A stretch of 64,000 bases of DNA, from NCBI GenBank assembly GCA_934526065.1, contig CAKSZX010000006.1, positions 62,001 through 126,000 on the forward strand, in the 5' to 3' direction. The position numbers and the translations under genes are program-made. The stretch is from an uncultured Oscillospiraceae bacterium. GTDB lineage: Bacteria > Bacillota > Clostridia > Oscillospirales > Ruminococcaceae. Below are positions 59,502 to 64,000 of this stretch, piece after piece. The notes under the pieces were generated by a model that saw only the letters and a list, made by a program, of their open reading frames with translations, was not told the origin of the DNA and made no database searches. Numbering within the stretch: position 1 is the stretch's first letter; each line of letters starts with the position of its first letter.

Positions 59502-60668
59502 TTATTTATTCAAAAGTTCGCAGGCGGACTTCATCAAAAATTCTGTTCCCAGTTTAAGAGCGTCCTCATCTATTGTAAAGCATGCGTTGTGATTTGCCAC
59601 ATGACCGATGCCCTTTGCCTCATTGGCACAGCCGATATTTGCGTAAAAACCGGGGAAAGCGTCAAGCAAAAGTGCCATATCGTCACTGCCCATGGCCTTG
59701 CCTTCTTTTGTAACTTTCAAGCCCATTTCTTCGGCAATTCTCTGACCCATTTCGGCAACTTCTTTATCGTTTACAACAGGGATCATAGGGTCGAAAATGT
59801 ATTCCATTGTTCTTGTAACGCCGTAGCTCTTACATACACAGTCGGAAATATTTTCAAGATAGTTGAAAATAGGCTGAGTTAAATCTTTATTAAAGTATCT
59901 TACCGTACCGCCGATTACAGCCTCGTCCGGGATAATATTTACAGCGCTGCCGCCCTCTATATGGCAGGTAGAGAACACAATAGGGTCTTGCGCGTCAATG
60001 GCGTTTGACGGCAGTGAAGCCAACTTCAAAACGATTTCACAGGCTGGTTTGATTGGGTCAAGAGCCGCATGAGGGGCAGAACCGTGGCCGCCTCTGCCTT
60101 TAACTCTTATTTGGTATGTGATAACGCCGGAGGCCATCGGACCGGCAGGCAACATAATTTCACCTATGTTTTGGGCACATCCCACATGAATGGCGATTGA
60201 GTTATCTGCCCCGCCCATATCTTTTACATACTGCACCATTGTGCGGCTGCCTTTAAGGTTTTCTTCCGCAACTTGGAAACCTAAAAGAATTTTGCCTGTC
60301 AATTCGTCCTTTACTTCCATAAGGCTTTTGCCTATTCCCAAAAGCATAGCGCCGTGGCAGTCGTGACCGCAGGCGTGCATAACTCCCGGGTTCTGTGACG
60401 CAAATGGCAAACCTGTTTCTTCGGTAACAGGCAGGGCGTCAATATCGCCTCTTATCAAAACGGTTTTGCCCGGTTTGCCGGAATCTATTGTTGCGATAAC
60501 CGTGTAGTCCGGGTAAGCCTTATAGGGGATACCCATTTTTTCAAGTTCTTCGCAAATCTTTTTGCTTGTGTTTACTTCCTGCGTGCTAAGCTCCGGGTGC
60601 CGGTGGAAGTATCTTCTCATTTCAACCACATAATCGTGATTTTTTTCAGCCAATGCTTTCAAATCCAT
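59502..60668 (-). CDS. M20 family amidohydrolase/peptidase
   Basis: A 388-residue zinc hydrolase of the M20D group (hippurate/N-acyl-amino-acid amidohydrolases). Metal-site motifs are present: MHACGHDCHGAM, a glutamate pair in FQVAEEN (usually FQPAEE), and a dimerisation lid with GRGGHGSAPHAALDPI. A later GSDDMALLLD and a C-terminal NHNACFTIDED complete the site. It releases an amino acid from an N-acyl conjugate or acts on small peptides. There is no signal peptide, so it is cytoplasmic. It probably has its own promoter in the 170-base gap to deoD. Confidence 0.92.
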   Translation of the reverse strand: MDLKALAEKNHDYVVEMRRYFHRHPELSTQEVNTSKKICEELEKMGIPYKAYPDYTVIATIDSGKPGKTVLIRGDIDALPVTEETGLPFASQNPGVMHACGHDCHGAMLLGIGKSLMEVKDELTGKILLGFQVAEENLKGSRTMVQYVKDMGGADNSIAIHVGCAQNIGEIMLPAGPMASGVITYQIRVKGRGGHGSAPHAALDPIKPACEIVLKLASLPSNAIDAQDPIVFSTCHIEGGSAVNIIPDEAVIGGTVRYFNKDLTQPIFNYLENISDCVCKSYGVTRTMEYIFDPMIPVVNDKEVAEMGQRIAEEMGLKVTKEGKAMGSDDMALLLDAFPGFYANIGCANEAKGIGHVANHNACFTIDEDALKLGTEFLMKSACELLNK

Positions 60669-60782
60669 AGTAATTTTCTCCGTATTTAATAGTATTTTTC
60701 CAAAGCCCTTTTATCTTTTAATGGGCTATGACTAAATTATAGCCTTGCAGGCTGAATTTGTAAATAGACACAAAGTAAAATA

Positions 60783-60810
60783 AAAAGAGGGTAAAAACCC
60801 TCTTTTTTGT
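60783..60810 (-). terminator. Terminator after deoD copy 1
   Basis: AAAGAGGGT and ACCCTCTTT form the stem around AAAA; on the minus strand it ends in TTTTTATTTT. Confidence 0.85.
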
Positions 60811-60836
60811 ATGAATGACTATATGTTAGTATTGTT

Positions 60837-61553
60837 TTACAGTGAAATAGCCGCATTAAGAGCAATTTCCATCATATCCGTAAAAGCATTTTGTCTTTCT
60901 TCTGCTGTTGTTACGGTCTTTTTAATCATATGGTCGGAGATTGTCAAAAGGCAAGCGGCGTTCTTTTTGCAGTATCTTGCAGTTGCAAAAAGACCGAAAC
61001 TTTCCATTTCACCGCAGAGAAGTTCGTATCTTGAAGGCTTGTTTACTGTTTCGTCGCTGTAAAATACATCTCCGGATTCAATCAAGCCCTTTGTAATTTT
61101 TTTGCCCAGTTTCTTTGCGGATTCTTCAATAGCTTCGTTGAGCTTTTCAGATGGAAGCTGAATGTCCTCCCAATAGCCGAAACCTACTTTTGCGTAGCTG
61201 GACTTTGAATAAGAGCCTGATGCCAAAACAACATCAAACAAATCAAGATCTTCTGTCATAGCGCCGGAAGTGCCTATTCTTATAATGTTTTCAACGCCGT
61301 AGAAGCTGTAAAGTTCATATGAGTAAATACCGATGCTTGGCATACCCATGCCTGAACCCATTACCGAAACAGGAACCCCTTTGTATGTACCTGTAAAGCC
61401 CAGCATACCTCTTACATTGTTAAACTGCTTTGGATTTTCAAGAAAATTCTCAGCAATAAATTTTGCACGCAAGGGATCCCCCGGCATAAGCACTGTTTTT
61501 GCAATGTCGCCTACTTTGGCGGTGTTGTGTGGTGTACCGTTAAATTCTGCCAT
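60837..61553 (-). CDS. deoD: Purine-nucleoside phosphorylase DeoD type (copy 1)
   Basis: A 238-residue hexameric DeoD-type phosphorylase. It phosphorolyses purine nucleosides to base and (deoxy)ribose 1-phosphate. Marks are FNGTPHNTAKVG, the phosphate loop GDPLRAKFIAE, MGSGMGMPSIGIYSYEL and the active-site SDHM with conserved Asp. It is about 78% identical by eye to the copy directly upstream (61623). It lies 69 bases after that copy without a terminator between, so they are likely one operon. Confidence 0.95.
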   Translation of the reverse strand: MAEFNGTPHNTAKVGDIAKTVLMPGDPLRAKFIAENFLENPKQFNNVRGMLGFTGTYKGVPVSVMGSGMGMPSIGIYSYELYSFYGVENIIRIGTSGAMTEDLDLFDVVLASGSYSKSSYAKVGFGYWEDIQLPSEKLNEAIEESAKKLGKKITKGLIESGDVFYSDETVNKPSRYELLCGEMESFGLFATARYCKKNAACLLTISDHMIKKTVTTAEERQNAFTDMMEIALNAAISL

Positions 61554-61622
61554 AATAAAATTCCTTTCAAAAATAAACTGATATACTTGTTACAAACCGG
61601 ATTGCCGGTTGTAAATTAAAAA

Positions 61623-62339
61623 TTAAAGAGTGATGGCTGCATTAAGGGCAATCTCCATCATGTCCGTAAATGCCGTCTGCCTCTGCTCTGCGGTTGTTTC
61701 CGCTTTTTTAATCATACTGTCGGAAATTGTCAAAATGCAAGCTGCGTTCTTGCCCAAATGTCTTGCGTTTGCAAACAGGGCAAAGCTCTCCATTTCCGCA
61801 CAGAGAAGTTCATATCTTGACTTCTTTACAACTGTCGGGTCGGAATAGAAAGTATCGCTTGATTCGATAAGACCCTTTGTAACTTTTTTGCCCAATTTCT
61901 TTGCGGCGCTTTCGATAGCCCGGTTAAGTTCTTCGGAAGGTTTTTGAATATCTTCCCAATAGCCGAAGCCCACTTTTGCATAAGTTGATTTGGAGTATGC
62001 GCCGTCAACAAGGACAACATCAAACAAGTCAAGTGAGTCAACCATACCGCCGGCTGTGCCTACTCTTATAATGTTTTCAACCCCGTAGAAGTTGTAAAGT
62101 TCATAAGAGTAAATACCGATACTTGGCATGCCCATACCTGAGCCCATTACCGAAACAGGTACCCCTTTGTATGTGCCTGTAAAGCCCAGCATACCCCTTA
62201 CACTGTTGAACTGCTTAACATCATCTAAAAATGTGTCCGCAATAAATTTTGCACGCAACGGATCCCCGGGCATGAGAACCGTTTTTGCTATTTCTCCTAA
62301 TTTAGCCGTGTTGTGTGGTGTACCGTTAAATTCTGCCAT
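61623..62339 (-). CDS. deoD: Purine-nucleoside phosphorylase DeoD type (copy 2)
   Basis: A 238-residue tandem paralogue of the preceding copy with all main motifs (GDPLRAKFIAD, MGSGMGMPSIGIYSYEL). In the catalytic loop the canonical SDH is SDS here (TISDSMIKK): the aspartate is kept but the following histidine is lost. The purine pocket also differs (CAEMESFALF against CGEMESFGLF). This suggests divergence of substrate range, such as a preference among 6-oxo and 6-amino purines, though that is inference. It is the first gene of the pair. Confidence 0.95.
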   Translation of the reverse strand: MAEFNGTPHNTAKLGEIAKTVLMPGDPLRAKFIADTFLDDVKQFNSVRGMLGFTGTYKGVPVSVMGSGMGMPSIGIYSYELYNFYGVENIIRVGTAGGMVDSLDLFDVVLVDGAYSKSTYAKVGFGYWEDIQKPSEELNRAIESAAKKLGKKVTKGLIESSDTFYSDPTVVKKSRYELLCAEMESFALFANARHLGKNAACILTISDSMIKKAETTAEQRQTAFTDMMEIALNAAITL

Positions 62340-62457
62340 GATACAAACCGCCTTTCATTTTTACTACATTATATTTTAACATACCAACGAATAAAAATAA
62401 ATAGCCCATTATGTCAAAAAAAGACAGTTGCTTTTGTATATCTTGACGCAGAGAAAA

Positions 62458-62482
62458 ATAAAGAGCCGACAAAGCGGCTCTT
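62458..62482 (-). terminator. Terminator after spoVS
   Basis: AAGAGCCG and CGGCTCTT are the arms around CTTTGT; on the minus strand it ends in TATTTTT. Confidence 0.85.
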
Positions 62483-62506
62483 AGGTTTTTTGGTGTGCCA
62501 GTAAAA

Positions 62507-62770
62507 TTATTTTCTTATTTCAACGATAAGCTTCATGGCTGTTTTTGATTCGCCGTCAATCACAATGCTTGTGAAAGCAGGAATGCAAACAAGGTCAAGT
62601 CCTGACGGAGCAACATAACCTCTCCGCACAGCAACACTTTTAAGTGCCTGGTTTACGGCGCCGGCGCCGATGCCCTGCACTTCAACACTGCCTTTTTCTC
62701 TGATAATGCCGGCGATTGCGCCTGCTACAGAAACCGGATTTGATCTTGAAGAAACTTTTAATGTATCCAT
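62507..62770 (-). CDS. spoVS: Stage V sporulation protein S
   Basis: An 87-residue protein that matches SpoVS along its length (MDTLKVSSRSNPVSVAGAIA, and GAVNQALKSVAVRRGYVAPSG). The protein is an Alba-like small nucleic-acid-binding dimer required for later sporulation stages in Bacillus. It lies 91 bases after ymdB, as in the Bacillus rny-ymdB-spoVS order, and has a terminator behind it. Confidence 0.96.
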   Translation of the reverse strand: MDTLKVSSRSNPVSVAGAIAGIIREKGSVEVQGIGAGAVNQALKSVAVRRGYVAPSGLDLVCIPAFTSIVIDGESKTAMKLIVEIRK

Positions 62771-62861
62771 ACTATGTCTGCCTTTCTCAGTTTATTGGTG
62801 TGATTATTTTTACGGAGTATATTATAACATTTGCCGGGTAAAACAGCAAAGGTTTCACGAA

Positions 62862-63626
62862 TTATTTTATGTGAACCTTTTCAATTTTTACCGCTTTGCC
62901 GTTATTATCAATTTCGATGAAAACTCCGTTTACATACCCGGGACCCACCGCTGTTTTAAAGTGTACCGGTCTTAGGTATTTTTGTTTTTCAATCGCAAGT
63001 TCCTTTACAACGCCGAGAACCGAATTGTCTGCGCAAACACAGCCTGCATCGGTTATATATCCGGTGCCACCGGGCAAAATTTGCTCGTCATTCGTCTGCA
63101 CATGGGTATGGGTGCCTACAACGGCACTTACTCTGCCGTCGCAATAATGGGCAAAGGCGTACTTTTCGGCAGTGGATTCAGCATGAAAGTCCACAAATAT
63201 ATTTTTGCCGTCTATGTCCGCCAGTATTTTGTCAATCTCAAAAAATGGGTTTTTGTGATTTTCCATAAATGCGGTGCCCATAAGGTTTACCACATACAGT
63301 GCGGTTCTGCCAAGGTCAACTTGGCATACGCCACAGCCTTTTTCGGCATATAAAAGGTTTTGGGGACATAACAGATATTGATTTTCTTCGTAGAGAGAAA
63401 TATTTGCTCTGCGCATAGAGTGATTACCGCCGGTTATAACATCGGCTCCTGCGGCAAAAATATCGTCAGCGTCGGCTTTGGTCATGCCGGTACCGCTTTC
63501 GTTTGAATTTTCGCCGTTCACTATGCAAACATCGCAACTGTATTCCTTTTTTATGGCCGGCAGTCTTTTCAGCAGCAACTCTCTGCCGTTATCGCCTACC
63601 ACATCGCCTATGAATAAAATTTTCAA
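62862..63626 (-). CDS. ymdB: YmdB family metallophosphoesterase (TIGR00282)
   Basis: A 254-residue cyclic-nucleotide phosphodiesterase-type enzyme (YmdB, active on 2',3'-cAMP in vitro and needed for multicellular programmes in B. subtilis). Metal residues: D8 in FIGDVVG, NGENSNESGTG, GGNHSM, and H in VDFHAESTAEK and VGTHTHVQT. I chose TTG 63626 because the family begins (M)KILFIGDVVG and GGGGAG lies 7 bases upstream; a GTG at 63656 would add ten odd residues. The next gene upstream should be rny in Bacillus order, but the window shows only non-coding sequence there. Confidence 0.92.
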   Translation of the reverse strand: MKILFIGDVVGDNGRELLLKRLPAIKKEYSCDVCIVNGENSNESGTGMTKADADDIFAAGADVITGGNHSMRRANISLYEENQYLLCPQNLLYAEKGCGVCQVDLGRTALYVVNLMGTAFMENHKNPFFEIDKILADIDGKNIFVDFHAESTAEKYAFAHYCDGRVSAVVGTHTHVQTNDEQILPGGTGYITDAGCVCADNSVLGVVKELAIEKQKYLRPVHFKTAVGPGYVNGVFIEIDNNGKAVKIEKVHIK

Positions 63627-63774
63627 TCCTAATCTCCCCAAATAACGATTACTCACATTATAAATACTTTTTGAAAAAAATGCAATTATTTTTTGTGTGA
63701 AAATGCGTTAATGTTCAATTAGTTTTTGTAAAATAAATGTGTAATTTAAGATAATGACAAATTTGAAACAAACA

Positions 63775-64000
63775 ACGGTAAGTCGTTATGTTTTTATTTT
63801 AGATAAAATAAAAACAGCATTTCATCCGAAATGCTGTTTTTGTGTTGAGCTATCGGGCGCCCGAGCGTGGTGTGCCGCAAATATACATTTTTTGTGTCTT
63901 TGGCCTGCGGCAGATTCGAAGTTCGAATAACCGAGTGAGCCACGCCGAATTTGCCGACTTGCAATATAAAATATACGGTAAGTCGTTATGTTTTTATTTT
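63775..64000. repeat. Direct repeat of 26 bases, spacing 200
   Basis: Both copies are identical over ACGGTAAGTCGTTATG plus TTTTTATTTT. The second copy ends at the window limit, so the repeat may be longer or continue as an array. Confidence 0.85.
63811..63841. terminator. Terminator-type hairpin in the end region
   Basis: AAAACAGCATTTC and GAAATGCTGTTTT are near-perfect arms around ATCC with T- and A-runs on both sides, so it could end transcripts from either direction. Which gene it serves is unknown. Confidence 0.75.

Larger units (their letters stand above)
63627..64000. other. Non-coding end region with terminator hairpin and 200-base-spaced direct repeat
   Basis: No gene is supported. 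A 26-base word starting ACGGTAAGTCGTTATG and ending in a T-rich tail occurs at 63775-63800 and again at 63975-64000, exactly 200 bases apart, with the second copy touching the window edge. Between them lie a terminator-type hairpin and GC-rich palindromic sequence (TCGGGCGCCCGA at 63853-63864, TTCGAAGTTCGAA near 63915). Confidence 0.7.

Overview
The window looks like a chromosome segment of an endospore-forming, low-to-moderate-GC member of the Bacillota, class Clostridia, probably an Oscillospiraceae/Ruminococcaceae-like gut anaerobe. This rests on the sporulation genes spoIIE and spoVS, ymdB next to spoVS, class III fructose-bisphosphatase, class II aldolase, strong AGGAGG-type ribosome binding sites, sigma-A promoters of TTGACA-17-TATAAT type, and many hairpin-plus-T terminators. 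No rRNA, CRISPR array or intact prophage is visible.

Layout. 1-3.3 kb: a truncated peptidoglycan-binding/SpoIID-like gene, then marR, a CPBP protease and tadA. 3.4-3.6 kb: tRNA-Tyr and tRNA-Thr. 3.7-7.4 kb: rlmB followed by a striking degenerate P-type ATPase with a long disordered N-terminus. 7.9-12 kb: an Ogg-type glycosylase, fba and fbp. 12.2-16.8 kb: an RND exporter and its TetR regulator, with a textbook promoter and operator. 17.1-20.4 kb: a hybrid histidine kinase, a ribokinase-type kinase and a CAU-anticodon tRNA (probably Ile2). 20.9-29.1 kb: a GH25 lysozyme-like surface protein, a MATE exporter, a DUF896 protein, a domain-swapped GH3 enzyme and a MocR regulator. 29.4-34 kb: an APC permease, trpS and gltX. 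34.2-38.3 kb: spoIIE, a TfoX-like pseudogene, two tandem ATC-hydrolase-family genes and a DUF6440 protein.

38.3-45.7 kb is an accessory region. Intergenic space is filled with several families of short palindromic repeats, some in long tandem duplications. Among them sit a flavodoxin, an MFS transporter, a second APC permease and a REP-associated tyrosine transposase (RAYT). The GTAG-headed palindromes form REP/BIME-like inverted pairs, which fits mobilisation by that RAYT. Further copies lie near 12.1 kb, 20.5 kb and (another family) 59.1 kb.

45.8-56.3 kb: a zinc-ribbon membrane protein, hflX, an Lrp regulator, a CmpB-type membrane protein, a GT2 glycosyltransferase, ridA, a sugar kinase plus nucleoside hydrolase pair, and an aspartate/glutamate racemase, ornithine-cyclodeaminase-family enzyme and DUF401 transporter. 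56.4-58.9 kb: an isolated phage-type terminase pair, a 79-residue unknown and a lipoprotein. 59.5-63.6 kb: an M20 amidohydrolase, two tandem deoD copies, spoVS and ymdB. The last 230 bases carry a direct repeat with exactly 200-base spacing that reaches the window edge.

Themes that tie genes together are amino-acid use (two APC permeases, M20 hydrolase, racemase/OCD, RidA, Lrp), purine nucleoside salvage (two DeoD, nucleoside hydrolase, ribokinase-type kinases), triose/hexose interconversion (fba, fbp) and sporulation. The best candidates for something undescribed are the pseudo-P-type ATPase, the orphan terminase locus and the RAYT/repeat mosaic.
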